From Pseudomonas sp. dw_358 (GTDB lineage: Bacteria; Pseudomonadota; Gammaproteobacteria; Pseudomonadales; Pseudomonadaceae), in assembly GCF_018449655.1 (NCBI RefSeq), contig NZ_JAAVUX010000001.1, forward strand, positions 682,001 through 746,000: DNA of 64,000 nt. The letters are read 5' to 3'. Positions 9,870 to 21,631 of the stretch are shown here, one piece after another; the stretch's first letter is position 1, and each line of letters starts with the position of its first letter. The position numbers and the translations under genes were made by a program. The notes below the pieces were generated by a model that saw only the letters and a list, made by a program, of their open reading frames with translations, had not been told where the DNA came from and ran no database searches.

Positions 9870-10331
9870 ATGTTCGGGATCAATTTCAGCGAATTACTGC
9901 TCGTCGGCCTCGTCGCCCTGGTCGTCCTGGGTCCCGAGCGTCTGCCGGGCGCCGCGCGGACCGCCGGTCTGTGGGTGGGGCGTTTGAAACGCAGCTTCAA
10001 TGCGATCAAGGCAGAGGTCGAGCGCGAAATTGGTGCCGACGAAATCCGCCGGCAGTTGCACAACGAGCACTTGCAATCGCTGGAGCAGGAGGCTCGCAAG
10101 ATCCTCAATCCGCAATACACGCCGCCGTCGATGCTGCCCGCAGAACCGGTCGAGCCTGCAGCTGCCGCTCCGCTGGCGCCCGTGGCCACGGTCGAACCGG
10201 TCGCCGCACCGACGGCCGCGCCCGAGCACGCCCAGGCCCACGAGCCCGAGCCTGTAGCAACGCCACACATCACGCCGGTTACCCCTGCACCTTCCGCCAA
10301 TGATCCAGTACAGCCACCACGAGCCCCATGA
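9870..10331 (+). CDS. tatB: Sec-independent translocase subunit TatB
   Basis: Receptor-complex subunit of the Tat system, 153 residues. It has an N-terminal membrane helix ([19 protein letters not shown]), then an amphipathic helix and a long Ala/Pro/Glu-rich tail (from about residue 85) that is low complexity. The GPERLP hinge separates it from TatA. The stop overlaps the tatC start in ATGA. Confidence 0.95.
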   Translation: MFGINFSELLLVGLVALVVLGPERLPGAARTAGLWVGRLKRSFNAIKAEVEREIGADEIRRQLHNEHLQSLEQEARKILNPQYTPPSMLPAEPVEPAAAAPLAPVATVEPVAAPTAAPEHAQAHEPEPVATPHITPVTPAPSANDPVQPPRAP

Positions 10332-11116
10332 GCGATATCCCGGAACAAGACCAGCCCATGCCGCTGGTTTCGCACCTCACTGAACTGCGAACCCGCCTGC
10401 TGCGTTGCGTGGTAGTCGTTTTCCTGGTCTTTGCCGGCCTGTTCTCTTTCGCCCAGCAGATCTACACCATCGTTTCGGCGCCGTTGCGCGAGTACCTGCC
10501 GCCGGGCGCGACCATGATCGCCACCGACGTCGCCTCGCCGTTCCTGACGCCGTTCAAGCTGACCATGATGGTCTCGCTGTTCCTGGCGATTCCGGTGATC
10601 CTGCACCAGGTCTGGGGCTTTATTGCACCGGGCCTGTACAAGCACGAGAAACGCATTGCCGTGCCGCTGCTGGTGTCCAGCATCCTGCTGTTCTACCTCG
10701 GCATGGCGTTTGCCTATTTCGTGGTGTTTCCGCTGGTGTTCAAGTTCTTCGCCCATGCCACGCCGGAAGGCGTGACCATGGCCACCGACATCGCCAGTTA
10801 CCTGGATTTCGTCATGACGCTGTTCTTCGCCTTCGGCGTGGCGTTCGAGATCCCGGTGGCAGTGGTCTTGCTGGTGTGGATCGGCGTGGTGGACGTGAAG
10901 TACCTGCGCAAGATCCGCCCTTACGTGGTCATTGGCTGCTTCGTCGTGGGCATGCTCCTGACTCCGCCGGATATTTTTTCCCAGACGCTGCTGGCGGTGC
11001 CGATGTGGCTGCTGTTCGAAATTGGCGTACTGGCCGGCGCGATGATTCGCAAACGCACTGAAGAAGAAGCCGCCGCACGCGAGAAAAAAGACCAGCCGCC
11101 CGCCACCCGACCATGA
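10328..11116 (+). CDS. tatC: Sec-independent translocase subunit TatC
   Basis: Six-helix inner-membrane receptor for twin-arginine signal peptides, 262 residues. The N-terminal motif [15 protein letters not shown] holds the conserved HLxELRxR site, and the segment [14 protein letters not shown] is the typical first periplasmic region. It ends in a charged cytosolic tail. It overlaps tatB and rsmE by four bases on each side, making tatABC-rsmE one tightly coupled unit. Confidence 0.97.
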   Translation: MSDIPEQDQPMPLVSHLTELRTRLLRCVVVVFLVFAGLFSFAQQIYTIVSAPLREYLPPGATMIATDVASPFLTPFKLTMMVSLFLAIPVILHQVWGFIAPGLYKHEKRIAVPLLVSSILLFYLGMAFAYFVVFPLVFKFFAHATPEGVTMATDIASYLDFVMTLFFAFGVAFEIPVAVVLLVWIGVVDVKYLRKIRPYVVIGCFVVGMLLTPPDIFSQTLLAVPMWLLFEIGVLAGAMIRKRTEEEAAAREKKDQPPATRP

Positions 11117-11823
11117 ACCTGCTGTTGCTGGAAGAGGCCGACTTCGTCGCGCCTGACCGGGTGCTGCTCAATGATCGCCGCCTCAAGCACATGCAGGAAG
11201 TCCAGGGGGTCGCCGTTGGCGACACCCTGCGGGTCGGCCGCATGGGCGGTCTGCTGGGCAGCGCCGAGGTGCTGCGGCTGGAACCTCGCGAAGCCGAACT
11301 GAGGGTGCAGCTGGCGCATCCCGCGCCGGACAAGCTCCCGCTGACCCTGGTGCTGGCCTTGCCCCGCCCGAAAATGCTGCGGCGGGTGTTCCAGACCATC
11401 GCCACCATGGGTGTGCCGCGCTTGATTCTGGTCAACAGCTACCGGGTCGAGAAGAGTTTCTGGCAAACCCCCTTCCTGCTGCCGGAAGCGATCCGGGAAA
11501 ACCTCATCCTCGGCCTCGAACAGGCCCGGGACAGCGTGCTGCCCGAGGTCATCATCGAAAAGCGCCTCAAGCCGTTTGCCGAGGACCGCCTGCCGGCCAT
11601 CACGGCCGGCACCCTCGGCCTGCTTGGCCACCCTGGTGACTATCCGCCCTGCCCGCGAGGCCCGGTGCAACAGCCCGTGACTCTGGCCATCGGACCAGAG
11701 GGTGGCTGGATTCCCTATGAAGTGGAAATGCTCGCACGCGCCGGACTGCAACCGGTGCAACTGGGCGAGCGGATCCTGCGGGTAGAAACCGCCGTCACTG
11801 CCCTGCTCTCCCGGCTTTTCTGA
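11113..11823 (+). CDS. rsmE: 16S rRNA (uracil-1498-N3)-methyltransferase RsmE
   Basis: SPOUT-class rRNA methyltransferase of 236 residues. It has an N-terminal PUA-like domain and a C-terminal knotted domain with the SAM site [17 protein letters not shown] and the closing [15 protein letters not shown]. It overlaps tatC by four bases and is the last gene of the run starting at ubiE. I see no clear terminator after it, only an 80-base gap before the chemoreceptor. Confidence 0.95.
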   Translation: MNLLLLEEADFVAPDRVLLNDRRLKHMQEVQGVAVGDTLRVGRMGGLLGSAEVLRLEPREAELRVQLAHPAPDKLPLTLVLALPRPKMLRRVFQTIATMGVPRLILVNSYRVEKSFWQTPFLLPEAIRENLILGLEQARDSVLPEVIIEKRLKPFAEDRLPAITAGTLGLLGHPGDYPPCPRGPVQQPVTLAIGPEGGWIPYEVEMLARAGLQPVQLGERILRVETAVTALLSRLF

Positions 11824-11903
11824 GTCTAAGCTCTAGTTTCGAAGCGGGCGGCCGATCCATAGGCGCACCACTTCAAACTATGGAAGCAGCAGGGAGCAAT
11901 GAA

Positions 11904-13433
11904 ATGGGTGGGCTTTTAGGAAATATCAGCGTCAATCGCAAACTGGGCATCGGCTTCGGCATGGTGCTGGTGATGACGCTGCTGATCACGCTGGTCGCCT
12001 GGCGGGGCTTGAGCAGCCTGCTTGAACGCAGCGACAAGATCGTTTCGGTGTCGCTCATCGCGGATGGCGCCCGGGATCTGCGCATCAACCGCCTGGACTA
12101 TCAGGCCAGCGGCAAAAGCGAGGACGCCGACAAGGTCCGCCAGGCCCTCGATGCCCTGCAGCATGAGGTCGAGGACGCCCGTGGACGCATGGCGGTCCCG
12201 GAAGATATCCGCAACCTCGATCATGCCTTGGCTGCCGTCGCTGAATACCGCACGGCTTTCGCCGCACGCGACCTCGCACGCATGAGCCAACTGGGTGGCC
12301 AGCTGCTGGACCTGAGCCGAACCGTCACCGACGCCCAGAACCGCCGCCGCGACGCCGACGCCCAAACCGCCAAAGCCACCATTGCCGGCACCGCCACGAT
12401 TGCCCTGCTGTTGGGCATTGTGGCGGGCTGGCTGATTACCCGTCAGATCGTCCTGCCACTGCGCGAAACCATTCATGTGGTCGAGCGCGTGGCGGCTGGC
12501 GATCTGAGCCAGGATCTGGCCGTCAACCGTCGCGACGAGCTGGGCCGGCTGCAACAAAGCATCCAGCGCATGACCCTGGGCCTGCGCGAGCTGGTGAGCG
12601 GCATTCGCGACGGCGTGACCCAGATCGCCAGCGCCGCCGAACAGCTGTCGGCCGTCACCGAACAGACCAGCGCCGGCGTCAACGCACAGAAAAGCGAGAC
12701 CGATCAAGTGGCCACCGCCATGCACGAAATGGCGGCCACGGTACAAGAAGTGGCGCGCAATGCGGAGGAGGCCTCCGAGGCCGCCTCTACGGCCGACCGG
12801 CAGGCCCGCGACGGTGATCGCAAGGTCACCGAAGCCATCGTCCAGATCGAGCGCCTGGCCACTCAGGTTGAGCATTCCACCGATGCCATGGGTCTGCTCA
12901 AGCAAGAGAGCGACAAGATTGGCAGCGTCATCGACGTGATCAAGTCGGTGGCTCAGCAGACCAACCTGCTGGCCCTCAACGCCGCCATTGAAGCCGCCCG
13001 GGCAGGCGAGGCCGGGCGCGGGTTTGCCGTGGTCGCAGATGAAGTCCGCAGCCTGGCCCAGCGCACTCAGAAGTCCACGGAAGAGATTGAGGAGCTGATC
13101 GGCTCATTGCAAAAAGGCACGCTGCAAGTGTCCGCGACCATGGACAGCAGCCGGTCGCTGACCGACAGTTCCGTGGCCCTGACCCGCCAGGCCGGCACGG
13201 CGCTTGAAGACATCACCCGCACCGTGTCGTCGATCCAGACCATGAATCAACAGATCGCCGCAGCCGCCGAACAGCAAAGCGCCACGGCGGACGAGATCAA
13301 CCGTAGCGTGATCAATGTGCGGGATATTTCCGATCAGACGTCGGCAGCCAGCGAAGAAACGGCAGCCTCCAGTGCAGAACTGGCGCGGCTGGGGGTGCAT
13401 TTGCAGGGGCTGGTGGGGCGTTTCAGAGTTTGA
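11904..13433 (+). CDS. Methyl-accepting chemotaxis protein
   Basis: Transmembrane chemoreceptor of about 509 residues. It has TM1 ([19 protein letters not shown]), a short periplasmic helical sensor of roughly 130 residues (four-helix-bundle type), TM2 ([21 protein letters not shown]), a HAMP domain and a long cytoplasmic signalling coiled coil. The conserved tip is [20 protein letters not shown]. The ligand cannot be told from sequence. I prefer the ATG at 11904 over one at 11880 because an AGGGAG site precedes it at the right distance. It stands alone and converges on opgH across a large palindrome. Confidence 0.93.
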   Translation: MGGLLGNISVNRKLGIGFGMVLVMTLLITLVAWRGLSSLLERSDKIVSVSLIADGARDLRINRLDYQASGKSEDADKVRQALDALQHEVEDARGRMAVPEDIRNLDHALAAVAEYRTAFAARDLARMSQLGGQLLDLSRTVTDAQNRRRDADAQTAKATIAGTATIALLLGIVAGWLITRQIVLPLRETIHVVERVAAGDLSQDLAVNRRDELGRLQQSIQRMTLGLRELVSGIRDGVTQIASAAEQLSAVTEQTSAGVNAQKSETDQVATAMHEMAATVQEVARNAEEASEAASTADRQARDGDRKVTEAIVQIERLATQVEHSTDAMGLLKQESDKIGSVIDVIKSVAQQTNLLALNAAIEAARAGEAGRGFAVVADEVRSLAQRTQKSTEEIEELIGSLQKGTLQVSATMDSSRSLTDSSVALTRQAGTALEDITRTVSSIQTMNQQIAAAAEQQSATADEINRSVINVRDISDQTSAASEETAASSAELARLGVHLQGLVGRFRV

Positions 13434-13440
13434 AGCCTGC

Positions 13441-13480
13441 TTGCCCTGCGGGACCGAGCTTGTTCGGTCCCGCAGGGCAA
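13441..13480. terminator. Long perfect palindrome, likely bidirectional terminator or REP
   Basis: A 17-bp perfect inverted repeat (TTGCCCTGCGGGACCGA at 13441-13457 and its complement at 13464-13480) with a 6-base loop sits between the convergent stops of the chemoreceptor and opgH. It contains the GGACCGAGCTTG core that recurs in palindromes near 24.9 and 45.8 kb, so it belongs to an extragenic repeat family and may also stop transcription. Confidence 0.7.
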
Positions 13481-13486
13481 GGTGAA

Positions 13487-16081
13487 TCAGGCGTTCTGCA
13501 ACGGCGCCGCCACACCCGCCACCACCGGTTGCAGGGGCAGCAACGGAGCATGGGGATCGGCTTTCACCGAGTCACGCCAGGCCGCCAGCCATGACGGGTT
13601 CTGGCTGCTCCAGACCTGATCGTGCAGGCGCGACAGCGCCACCGGATCGCTGAGCAGGTTCATGCGCGCGTTGTTGTCGAGTTTTTCCGGGCCATTTTCC
13701 AGGGCCTTTGCCACTCGCACTTCACGCATGTTTTCCACCGGTATGGCTTCACCGTGGCGCGAGGTGCCCATGCTGTAGGCCAGGGCGTTCTGCTGCGGAT
13801 CGACCACGGCGCGGACGAACCCGTCCTTGAGCGCGTGCCAGCGGTTTTCGTGGGTGTACTGGTCGGTGGAGACCAGCTCTTGCGGCGTATCGTACTCCTC
13901 GGGAATCAGGAACAGCTTTTCGTCACGTGCCGCCAGCCCGAGGTTGGTCCGGCTGGAGATCACCGACACCGGGATCGACAGTATCAGCGAACCCACGATC
14001 GGCGTCAGCCACCACAGGAAGCTCGGGTTGAGCCAGATCACCAGTGCGGCCCAGCCCACGCCAAGCAGCGTCTGCGAACCATGGCGTTTCACGCCTTCGA
14101 TCCAGGGCGTGGAATCGTCGTCACGCTGTGGCGAGTTCCAGGTCGCGGCCCAGCCAAGAAACGCCGCCAGTACGAACACGGTGTGGAACAGCATGCGTAC
14201 CGGCGCCAGGAGCATGGAAAACAGCATTTCCATCAGCATCGACAGCGTGACCTTGATCCGGCCACCGTATCCTTTCGCGCCCTTGAACCAGATCAGGATG
14301 ATGCTCAGCAGCTTGGGCAGGAACAACAGCACGATGGTGGTGGAAAAGAGCGCCACGGCCTTGTCAGGGTGCCACTGTGGCCATAACGGGTACAGCTGCC
14401 GGGGTTCGAGGAAGTAGGTCGGCTCCATCAGCGTATTGACCGCCAGCAACGCCGTCGACAGCACCAGGAAGAAGAACCACAACGGCGCCGAGAGATAGCT
14501 CATCACACCGGTGAGGAACACCGCTCGGTGCACCGGGTGCATGCCCTTGACCAGAAACAGGCGAAAGTTCATCAGGTTGCCGTGGCACCAGCGCCGGTCG
14601 CGCTTGAGCTCGTCCAGCAAGTTGGGCGGCAGCTCCTCGTAGGAACCCGGCAAGTCGTAGGCAATCCACACCCCCCAGCCGGCACGGCGCATGAGCGCAG
14701 CTTCGACAAAGTCGTGGGAAAGGATCGTACCCGCGAATGCACCTTTGCCCGGCAAGGGCGCCAAGGCACAGTGCTCGATGAAGGGTTTCATGCGAATGAT
14801 CGCGTTATGGCCCCAATAGTGCGATTCACCCAACTGCCAGAAGTGCAGGCCGGCGGTGAAAAGCGGGCCATATACCCGCGTGGCAAACTGCTGCATGCGT
14901 GCGTACAGGGTGTCCATGCCCGACGCCCGCGGTGCGGTCTGGATGATGCCGGCGTCCGGGGTCGCTTCCATCAAGCGCACCAGGCTGCTCAAGCATTCGC
15001 CGCTCATCACGCTGTCGGCATCCAGAACTACCATGTAACGGTAATCGCTGCCCCAGCGACGGCAAAAGTCATCCAGGTTGCCGCTCTTGCGCTTCACGCG
15101 GCGACGACGGCGACGGTAGAAGATGTGCCCGAAGCCCGCAGCCTCTTTGCACACGTCCAACCATGACTGCTGCTCGGCCACGGCGATATCCGGGTCATAG
15201 GTATCGCTGAGCACGAAGAAGTCGAAGCGGTCCAGGTTGCCAGTTGCCTTGACCGACTCGAACGTCGCCCTGAGGCCTGCAAATACCCGCGGCACGTCTT
15301 CGTTGCAGATCGGCATGACCAACGCGGTGCGGGCACCGGCTTCGATCGGTTCATTACCGGCGCTGGCGCCGGAGATACGGTATTTATCGTGGCCCGTGAG
15401 CAACTCCAGAAAGCCCATCAGGGCGGTCCAGAAACCGGCCGAGACCCAGCAGAACAGAATACCGAACAGGATCAGGATACTGGTCTGCAGAAAGTAGGGA
15501 AGCACCTGGGTGGCCGTCTGCAGGATCGGCTGGCGAACGACTTCGTCGAGATCGACCATACCCCAACCCTGGTACGGCATGATGCCTTTCATGTACCAGC
15601 CGGCCACGATGGTCTGGCCGAGCATCAACACCAGCAGAATATAACGACGCATCGAACCGACCCAGCGCCAGCGCGCCTTGGGCAGGTCACGTTTGTCGCT
15701 CACAGGCTCGGGGGTCTGCGCCTTGCCGGCCATCCGCCGCCAGCCGCGCACCAGCATGTTGGTGTGCCAGGGCTCGGGGACGACTTTGGTCCGGTTGATC
15801 GGCGGGGTCGTCTTCAGCCGCACACGGCCGCTGGCGTCCACGGTGAGCATTTCGGCTTCGTGCAGCTCCTCGGCGCTGGACAGGGTCAGGCGGCGAGCCA
15901 CCGACGCCTGGCCGGCCGCCGCCGAAGCGTTGGCAGGCTGCGCAGAAAGCCGCTCGTGCAGCTCCGCAAAAGAAGTGCAAGTGGCCAGCTCGGCCCGCTG
16001 CTCGTTGCTGAGCGGCAGGTGGGCCAGGTACTCGTCCAGCGACTCGGACGACGCGGGAGGCTGCATGTGAAGATCACTCAT
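13487..16081 (-). CDS. opgH: Glucan biosynthesis glucosyltransferase OpgH
   Basis: Inner-membrane family-2 glycosyltransferase of 864 residues that builds and exports the linear beta-1,2 backbone of osmoregulated periplasmic glucans. The N-terminal 150 residues are cytosolic. Membrane helices flank a central catalytic domain with [13 protein letters not shown] and the RDRRWCHGN product-binding motif, and further helices follow (about 500-690). The start overlaps the opgG stop by 8 bases, so the two are one operon with opgG first. Confidence 0.96.
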   Translation of the reverse strand: MSDLHMQPPASSESLDEYLAHLPLSNEQRAELATCTSFAELHERLSAQPANASAAAGQASVARRLTLSSAEELHEAEMLTVDASGRVRLKTTPPINRTKVVPEPWHTNMLVRGWRRMAGKAQTPEPVSDKRDLPKARWRWVGSMRRYILLVLMLGQTIVAGWYMKGIMPYQGWGMVDLDEVVRQPILQTATQVLPYFLQTSILILFGILFCWVSAGFWTALMGFLELLTGHDKYRISGASAGNEPIEAGARTALVMPICNEDVPRVFAGLRATFESVKATGNLDRFDFFVLSDTYDPDIAVAEQQSWLDVCKEAAGFGHIFYRRRRRRVKRKSGNLDDFCRRWGSDYRYMVVLDADSVMSGECLSSLVRLMEATPDAGIIQTAPRASGMDTLYARMQQFATRVYGPLFTAGLHFWQLGESHYWGHNAIIRMKPFIEHCALAPLPGKGAFAGTILSHDFVEAALMRRAGWGVWIAYDLPGSYEELPPNLLDELKRDRRWCHGNLMNFRLFLVKGMHPVHRAVFLTGVMSYLSAPLWFFFLVLSTALLAVNTLMEPTYFLEPRQLYPLWPQWHPDKAVALFSTTIVLLFLPKLLSIILIWFKGAKGYGGRIKVTLSMLMEMLFSMLLAPVRMLFHTVFVLAAFLGWAATWNSPQRDDDSTPWIEGVKRHGSQTLLGVGWAALVIWLNPSFLWWLTPIVGSLILSIPVSVISSRTNLGLAARDEKLFLIPEEYDTPQELVSTDQYTHENRWHALKDGFVRAVVDPQQNALAYSMGTSRHGEAIPVENMREVRVAKALENGPEKLDNNARMNLLSDPVALSRLHDQVWSSQNPSWLAAWRDSVKADPHAPLLPLQPVVAGVAAPLQNA

Positions 16082-17804
16082 CGGCGGGCAACTGATAGCT
16101 CCAGGTTTCAGTCAAGACTTGCTGCGTCGTGACCGGTTCGGCTGGCGCGACAGCCGGTACCGGCTCCGCTGCCTTGGCAGGTGCTTCAGACTTTTCGTGT
16201 TTGACCTTCGGCGCTTCGGCCTTGGCCTCTTTGACTTCCTTGGCGGGCTCGGCAGGCTCGGCCGGCTTGGTCACATCACGGACCAGTGCGGCACGCATTT
16301 CCACCGCCTGTTTCGGGTCCTTGACCTTCAACCGCAGGGTCAGACGCCAGCCTTTGGTCTCCGGGTTGTAGCGCAGGCTGTTTTCCACCAGATCGGCGTT
16401 GTCACCGGTGCTCACCTGGCTGTTGACCACAGTGTCTGGCGCCAGTTTGGCCAGAGCGGGGCCTTCGAAGTCGATCAGGAACGCCACGGTGCCGTCCGGC
16501 TGGCGAACCAGGTTGGACTGCTTCACGTCACCGGTGGAGCGCAGTGTCTGCTTGACCCAGCCGCTGGCCGGATCGTGCAGGGCTTCTTCGTTCATGGTGA
16601 AGTGGAGGCGGTAGTTGTGCTCCAGGGCTTCGCCCGGCTCCGGCATTTTTTCCGGGTTCCAGAACGCCACGATGTTGTCGTTGGTTTCGTCGGTGGTAGG
16701 GATTTCGACCAGATCGACGGTGCCCTTGCCCCAGTCACCCTTCGGCTCGACCCACGCGCTTGGACGCTTGTCGTAACGGTCGTCGAGATCTTCGTAACGT
16801 TCGAAGTCGCGACCGCGCTGAAGCAGACCGAAACCTTTCGGGTTTTCGACGGTGAAGCTGCTGACCGCAAGGTGTTTCGGATTGTTCAGCGGACGCCAGA
16901 TCCATTCGTCATTGCCGGCGTGAATCGACAGACCGGTAGAGTCATGCAGCTCGTGACGGTAGTTGAGCACCTTGGACGGCTGGTTGGAGCCAAACAGGAA
17001 CATGCTGGTCAGCGGCGCGATACCCAGGCGGCTGACATGGTCACGCAGGAACACCTTGGAGCTGACATCCACCACGGCATCGCTGCCAGGGCGCAGGATC
17101 ATCTTGTAGGCGCCGGTGGAACGCGGCGAATCCAGCAGGGCGTAGATCACCAGTTGCTTGTCGTCCGGGCCAGGGCGTTCGACCCAGAACTCGGTGAAAC
17201 GCGGGAACTCTTCCCCCGACGGCAGCGCGGTGTCGATGGCCAGGCCCCGGGCCGACAGGCCGTAGACTTGATCCTTGCCGATCACACGGAAATAGCTGGC
17301 GCCCAGAAGGGTCATGATTTCGTCCTGCTTGTCACCCTTGTTGATCGGGTACAGGACGCGGAAACCGGCATAGCCCAGGTTTTCCGTCGCTTTCGGGTCG
17401 AATTGCAAGTCGCCGAAATCAAAGCGAGAGGGATCGTACTTGATCTCCTGCACCGTGTCGGCGGTCACTTCGTTGATCTTCACCGGTGTGTCGAAATGCA
17501 TGCCCTGGTGATAGAAGGACAGCTTGAACGGGGTCTTGTCGTCCGCCCATTCGGCCTTGTCGTTGCGGAACTGGATCTTCTGGTAGTCCGCGAACTTCAT
17601 GTCGCGGAATTCCTTGGGCAGATTGCTCTTGGGCGCTTCGTACTTCTGGCCGGCGAGCGCCTTGGCGCGCGCGGCGACGTCGTCCAGGTCGAACGCCCAC
17701 AGTTGGCTGGCGCCGAACAGACAGAACAGTGCTGTACTCGCCAACACTGCGCTACGCAAGCGTCTGGCGTTCTTCCCTGGTGCATTTCTGGAGCTAACAA
17801 TCAC
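16074..17804 (-). CDS. opgG: Glucan biosynthesis periplasmic protein OpgG
   Basis: Periplasmic protein needed for osmoregulated periplasmic glucan synthesis, probably adding branches. About 576 residues with a signal peptide ending at SQLWA before [11 protein letters not shown]. The C-terminal 70 residues form an Ala/Glu/Lys/Pro-rich extension ([16 protein letters not shown]) beyond the usual OpgG fold. I chose the GTG at 17804 (VIVSSRNAP) because a GAGG site lies 8 bases upstream and this start gives a normal signal peptide. An in-frame upstream extension to 17831 has no such support. Confidence 0.93.
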   Translation of the reverse strand: MIVSSRNAPGKNARRLRSAVLASTALFCLFGASQLWAFDLDDVAARAKALAGQKYEAPKSNLPKEFRDMKFADYQKIQFRNDKAEWADDKTPFKLSFYHQGMHFDTPVKINEVTADTVQEIKYDPSRFDFGDLQFDPKATENLGYAGFRVLYPINKGDKQDEIMTLLGASYFRVIGKDQVYGLSARGLAIDTALPSGEEFPRFTEFWVERPGPDDKQLVIYALLDSPRSTGAYKMILRPGSDAVVDVSSKVFLRDHVSRLGIAPLTSMFLFGSNQPSKVLNYRHELHDSTGLSIHAGNDEWIWRPLNNPKHLAVSSFTVENPKGFGLLQRGRDFERYEDLDDRYDKRPSAWVEPKGDWGKGTVDLVEIPTTDETNDNIVAFWNPEKMPEPGEALEHNYRLHFTMNEEALHDPASGWVKQTLRSTGDVKQSNLVRQPDGTVAFLIDFEGPALAKLAPDTVVNSQVSTGDNADLVENSLRYNPETKGWRLTLRLKVKDPKQAVEMRAALVRDVTKPAEPAEPAKEVKEAKAEAPKVKHEKSEAPAKAAEPVPAVAPAEPVTTQQVLTETWSYQLPADE

Positions 17805-18071
17805 GAGCAACCCTCGCCGAAAACAGATCAAAAAACCAACGGCCAGCTATCGTTTGCCGGGTTGGCGAGCATTGTTCGGACTCCGAAAGGAGGCAATGAT
17901 TCCCCCGACGTCGTCCGACCAGCCTGAGACTGGAACAAATGTGGATCAACAGACGCTGATTTACCTAGCGCGCGATTATCTAGCAGGCTGAGTAACAACG
18001 CACCATTGACAGTGAAGTATTTATGCTACAAAGCCGCTGTTTCACCTGCAACTTCCTGTTTTTAGTCACAT
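17805..18071. other. Intergenic region opgG / dtd
   Basis: This gap of about 270 bases should hold the opgG promoter (minus strand) and the 3' end of the pip-dtd transcript. It is AT-richer around 17990-18060. I see no clear hairpin, operator or small gene in it. Confidence 0.35.
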
Positions 18072-18509
18072 TCAGACATCCAGCAGAAAGGTAACCGGGC
18101 CATCGTTGACCAGGCTCACCTGCATGTTGGCGCCGAAACGGCCAGTGGCCACCACTGCGTGCAACAAGCGGGCCTGATCGATCAGGTAGTCAAATAATTC
18201 TGCGCCCAGCGCTGGCGGCGCCGCCGTGGTGAAGCTTGGCCGCAGGCCACTACGGGTATCGGCCGCCAGCGTGAACTGCGAGACCAGCAGCAAACCGCCC
18301 GCCACGTCCTTGAGCGACAGGTTCATTTTGCCGGCTGCATCGCCGAATACCCGGTAGTTGAGCAAGCGGTGCAACAGCTTGTCGGCATGCTCGCGGGTGT
18401 CCTGCGGCTCGACCGCCACCAGCACCAGCAGACCGGAGCCAATGGCACCGACGTGTTCACCTTCGACGTCCACTCGGGCACTGCTCACACGTTGCAGCAG
18501 CCCCCTCAC
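18072..18509 (-). CDS. dtd: D-aminoacyl-tRNA deacylase
   Basis: Proofreading enzyme that removes D-amino acids from tRNA, 145 residues. It shows the family motifs [20 protein letters not shown] and the C-terminal [12 protein letters not shown]. The open frame runs on into pip, so the start is inferred. The GTG at 18509 ([13 protein letters not shown]) gives exactly the family length and overlaps the pip stop in GTGA, a clear case of translational coupling. Confidence 0.94.
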   Translation of the reverse strand: MRGLLQRVSSARVDVEGEHVGAIGSGLLVLVAVEPQDTREHADKLLHRLLNYRVFGDAAGKMNLSLKDVAGGLLLVSQFTLAADTRSGLRPSFTTAAPPALGAELFDYLIDQARLLHAVVATGRFGANMQVSLVNDGPVTFLLDV

Positions 18510-19477
18510 GCCTCCTCCAGCGGCAAGTCGAGCAGGCGCCGGGCCATCTGATCGGCAGCGCGGACCAACGCGTCGGTGATGCCCGGCTCGGAGGCGGCGT
18601 GACCGGCATCGCGGATCACTTGCAGCTCGCTGTTGGGCCAGTTCTGGTGCAATTCCCAGGCGTTGTCCAGCGGGCAGATGACATCGTAGCGACCATGGAC
18701 GATGACCGCCGGCAGATGGGCGATGCGCGGCATGTCGCGAATCAGCTGGTCGGGTTCGAGGAAAGCGCTGTTGACGAAGTAATGGCACTCGATACGGGCG
18801 ATGGACAAGGCTCGCTGAGGCTCGCTGAAGCGGTCCACCACCAGCGGGTTGGGACGCAGGGTGGCGGTGCGGCCTTCCCAGGTGGACCAGGCCTTGGCAG
18901 CGTGCATCTGGGCAATCTGATCAGGGCCGGTCAGGCGCTTGTGGAAAGCGCTGAGCAAGTCGTCACGCTCATCGGCCGGGATCGGCGCCAGGTAGTCCTG
19001 CCAGTAGTCCGGGAACAGACGGCTGGCACCGGACTGGTAGAACCATTCGATTTCTTGAGGGCGCGCCAGGAAAATGCCGCGCAAGATCAGACCATGAACC
19101 CGTTCTGGATGGGTCTGGGCATAGGCCAAGGACAGGGTCGAACCCCAGGAGCCGCCAAATAGCACCCATTTTTCGATGCCCAAGTGCTCGCGAATGCGCT
19201 CAAGGTCCGCCACCAGATGCCAGGTGGTGTTGTTTTCCACGCTGGCGTGAGGCGTGGAGCGCCCGCAACCGCGCTGGTCAAAGGTGATGATCCGGTACAG
19301 ATTGGGGTCGAAGTAACGGCGGCTCTGCGCATCGCAACCCGACCCCGGCCCGCCATGGATGAACACCACAGGCAGCCCTTCAGGCGATCCGCTTTCGTCG
19401 ACGTACAACACATGCGGCGCTTCTACGGCCAGATCGTGCCGGGCGTAGGGTTTGATCTGCGGGTACAAGGTCTGCAT
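18506..19477 (-). CDS. pip: Proline iminopeptidase
   Basis: Cytosolic alpha/beta-hydrolase (family S33) of 323 residues that releases N-terminal proline from peptides. The oxyanion motif is HGGPGSGCD, the nucleophile elbow GGSWGST and the late histidine GHAASEPG. The ATG at 19477 is preferred over a GTG one codon upstream because of a GGAG site at proper spacing. It is followed directly by dtd, an arrangement common in Pseudomonas. Confidence 0.95.
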   Translation of the reverse strand: MQTLYPQIKPYARHDLAVEAPHVLYVDESGSPEGLPVVFIHGGPGSGCDAQSRRYFDPNLYRIITFDQRGCGRSTPHASVENNTTWHLVADLERIREHLGIEKWVLFGGSWGSTLSLAYAQTHPERVHGLILRGIFLARPQEIEWFYQSGASRLFPDYWQDYLAPIPADERDDLLSAFHKRLTGPDQIAQMHAAKAWSTWEGRTATLRPNPLVVDRFSEPQRALSIARIECHYFVNSAFLEPDQLIRDMPRIAHLPAVIVHGRYDVICPLDNAWELHQNWPNSELQVIRDAGHAASEPGITDALVRAADQMARRLLDLPLEEA

Positions 19478-19597
19478 CACGCGCTCCGTAAGGGGAAGGG
19501 TTCTGAATCTTGGCTTGAGCCATCATAAACCCGAAAGCGCTTTTGGCGCATTCCCCACATAACCTTTGTGGAAAGGCAGCGCAGGGCACAAGCCCCC

Positions 19598-20398
19598 TCA
19601 GGCGTAGCGCTCTTTCCCCCAGGCGACGAATGTGTCGAGCATCTGCTGGATCACCGCCTGAGTCGGCGTCGCCAGATCTTCCCGATAGGGAAACGGTTCG
19701 ACCTCTTCCATGTACCGGCACTGCGCCAACTCCAGCTGCACGGCATGGATGTCCCGCGCCGGGTTGCCATAGTGGCGGGTGATGTGGCCACCCTTGAACC
19801 GGCCGTTGAGCACATGGCTGTAGCCTTCGGCAGCCGTGCACACCGCCTCCAGCCGCGACGCCACTTGCGGGTCGCAGCTGGCGCCGTTGAAGGTACCCAG
19901 GTTGAAGTCCGGCAACTGCCCCTCGAACAGGTGCGGCACCACCGAGCGGATGGAGTGGGCATCCCACAACAGGGCATAGCCATGCTCGGCACGCAGGCGT
20001 TCGAGTTCAGCGTTCAACGCGTGGTGGTAGGGTGTCCAGACCCGTTCAAGATAACCCGCGCGCTCGGCCGTCGAGGGCTCCAGGCCTGCCTTGAACAGCG
20101 GTACGCCATCAAACAGCGTCGAAGGGTACAGTCCGGTAGTCGCGCCGGCATAGAGCGGCTTGTCGTCGGAAGGCCGGTTGAGGTCGATGACAAAGCGCGA
20201 GTAGTGGCCCACCAGCACGCTGGCCCCCATGGACTGGGCAAAGGCGTACAGCAACGGAATATGCCAGTCGGTATCCGGCAGCCCCAGCGCTTCCTCCACC
20301 AGACCGGCTTCCACCGCAGGGGTCAGCTCCAGGCCCGCATGGGGGACGCTGATCAACAGGGGAATCCGACCTTGGGTAAAGCTCAGAACGTTATCCAT
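19598..20398 (-). CDS. hutG: N-formylglutamate deformylase
   Basis: Last step of the five-step histidine pathway: N-formyl-L-glutamate to glutamate and formate. 266 residues with the metal-site motifs SVPHAGLELTP, LLWDAHSIRS and FKGGHITRHYG of the N-formylglutamate amidohydrolase family. The ATG at 20398 has an AGGAGAG site 6 bases upstream. It is the last gene of the hutU-to-hutG run, 13 bases after hutI. Its presence with hutF shows that this organism uses the formylglutamate route, not the formamide one. Confidence 0.95.
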   Translation of the reverse strand: MDNVLSFTQGRIPLLISVPHAGLELTPAVEAGLVEEALGLPDTDWHIPLLYAFAQSMGASVLVGHYSRFVIDLNRPSDDKPLYAGATTGLYPSTLFDGVPLFKAGLEPSTAERAGYLERVWTPYHHALNAELERLRAEHGYALLWDAHSIRSVVPHLFEGQLPDFNLGTFNGASCDPQVASRLEAVCTAAEGYSHVLNGRFKGGHITRHYGNPARDIHAVQLELAQCRYMEEVEPFPYREDLATPTQAVIQQMLDTFVAWGKERYA

Positions 20399-20411
20399 CA
20401 AGACTCTCCTT

Positions 20412-21614
20412 TCAAAGACTGACGAGGGCGCCGTGGCGCACGACGCGCTTGTTCAATTCGCCGCCCAGCCAGTACGCCAGGTCGGCTGGCCGGTCGATCT
20501 CCCAGGCGACAAAGTCGGCGTGCTTGCCGGCTTCCAGCGAACCGTGGGTCGCCTGCATGCCCAGCGCCGTGGCCGCGTGCAAGGTGACGCCGGCCAAGGA
20601 CTCTTCGGGCGTCATGCGAAAAAGTGTACAGGCCATGTTCATCATCAAGCGCAGCGACAAGGCCGGCGAGGTGCCCGGGTTCAGGTCGCTGGCGATAGCG
20701 ATCTGCACACCGTGCTTGCGCAGCGCCTCCATGGGCGGCAGCTGCGTCTCGCGCAGGAAATAGAAGGCGCCCGGGAGCAGCACTGCCACGGTCCCGGCCG
20801 CTGCCATGGCGATCGCGTCGTCTTCGGTCATGAACTCCAGATGGTCTGCAGACAGCGCCTGATAGCGTGCCGCCAGGGTCGAACCGTGCAGCGACGACAA
20901 CTGTTCGGCATGCAGTTTGACCGGCAGCCCCAGGCCCTGCGCCACCTTGAACACGCGCTCGACTTGAGCGGGGGAAAACGCCAGGTATTCGCAGAAAGCG
21001 TCCACGGCGTCCACCAGCCCCTCCCGGGCCAGCACCGGCAGCATTTCTGCGCAGATGTGCTCGATGTAGGCGTCGGCCCGGCCCTCGTACTCGGGCGGCA
21101 ACGCATGCGCGGCCAGGCAGGTGGCCCGCACCGTGACGGGCAACGCCTCGCCCAGACGCCGGATCACTTGCAGCAGCTTGCGCTCGTTGGCCAGGTCCAG
21201 GCCGTAACCAGACTTCATTTCCACTGTGGTGACGCCGTCACGCAGCAGGCTGACCAGACGGCGCCGCGCGCTGATGAACAGTTCATCGCCCGTGGCCGCG
21301 CGGGTGGCGCGGACCGTGCTGGCAATGCCACCACCGGCGGCAGCAATTTGCGCGTAGCTGACCCCTTGCAGACGCTGCTCGAATTCGCCACTGCGGTTGC
21401 CGCCGAACACGGTGTGAGTGTGGCAATCGATCAGCCCTGGCGTGACCCAGGTGCCGCCGAGGTCGACGGCACTGGCGTCAGCCTCCGGGGCTTCGCTGGC
21501 CGGGCCGATCCACTCGATCAGGTGAGCGTCGGTGAGGATGGCGGCGTTCTCGATGATCGAGTAACGGCCGCCTGCCATGGTTGCGATCTGGCAGTTGTGC
21601 CATAGGGTTTTCAT
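20412..21614 (-). CDS. hutI: Imidazolonepropionase
   Basis: Amidohydrolase-superfamily enzyme, 400 residues, that opens 4-imidazolone-5-propionate to formiminoglutamate. The metal site is [20 protein letters not shown], followed by the substrate loop [19 protein letters not shown] and [10 protein letters not shown]. The ATG at 21614 follows an AGGAG site. It sits 17 bases after the hutH-like gene and 13 before hutG, within the hut operon. Confidence 0.96.
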   Translation of the reverse strand: MKTLWHNCQIATMAGGRYSIIENAAILTDAHLIEWIGPASEAPEADASAVDLGGTWVTPGLIDCHTHTVFGGNRSGEFEQRLQGVSYAQIAAAGGGIASTVRATRAATGDELFISARRRLVSLLRDGVTTVEMKSGYGLDLANERKLLQVIRRLGEALPVTVRATCLAAHALPPEYEGRADAYIEHICAEMLPVLAREGLVDAVDAFCEYLAFSPAQVERVFKVAQGLGLPVKLHAEQLSSLHGSTLAARYQALSADHLEFMTEDDAIAMAAAGTVAVLLPGAFYFLRETQLPPMEALRKHGVQIAIASDLNPGTSPALSLRLMMNMACTLFRMTPEESLAGVTLHAATALGMQATHGSLEAGKHADFVAWEIDRPADLAYWLGGELNKRVVRHGALVSL

Positions 21615-21631
21615 GTAAATCTCCTGTCAGG

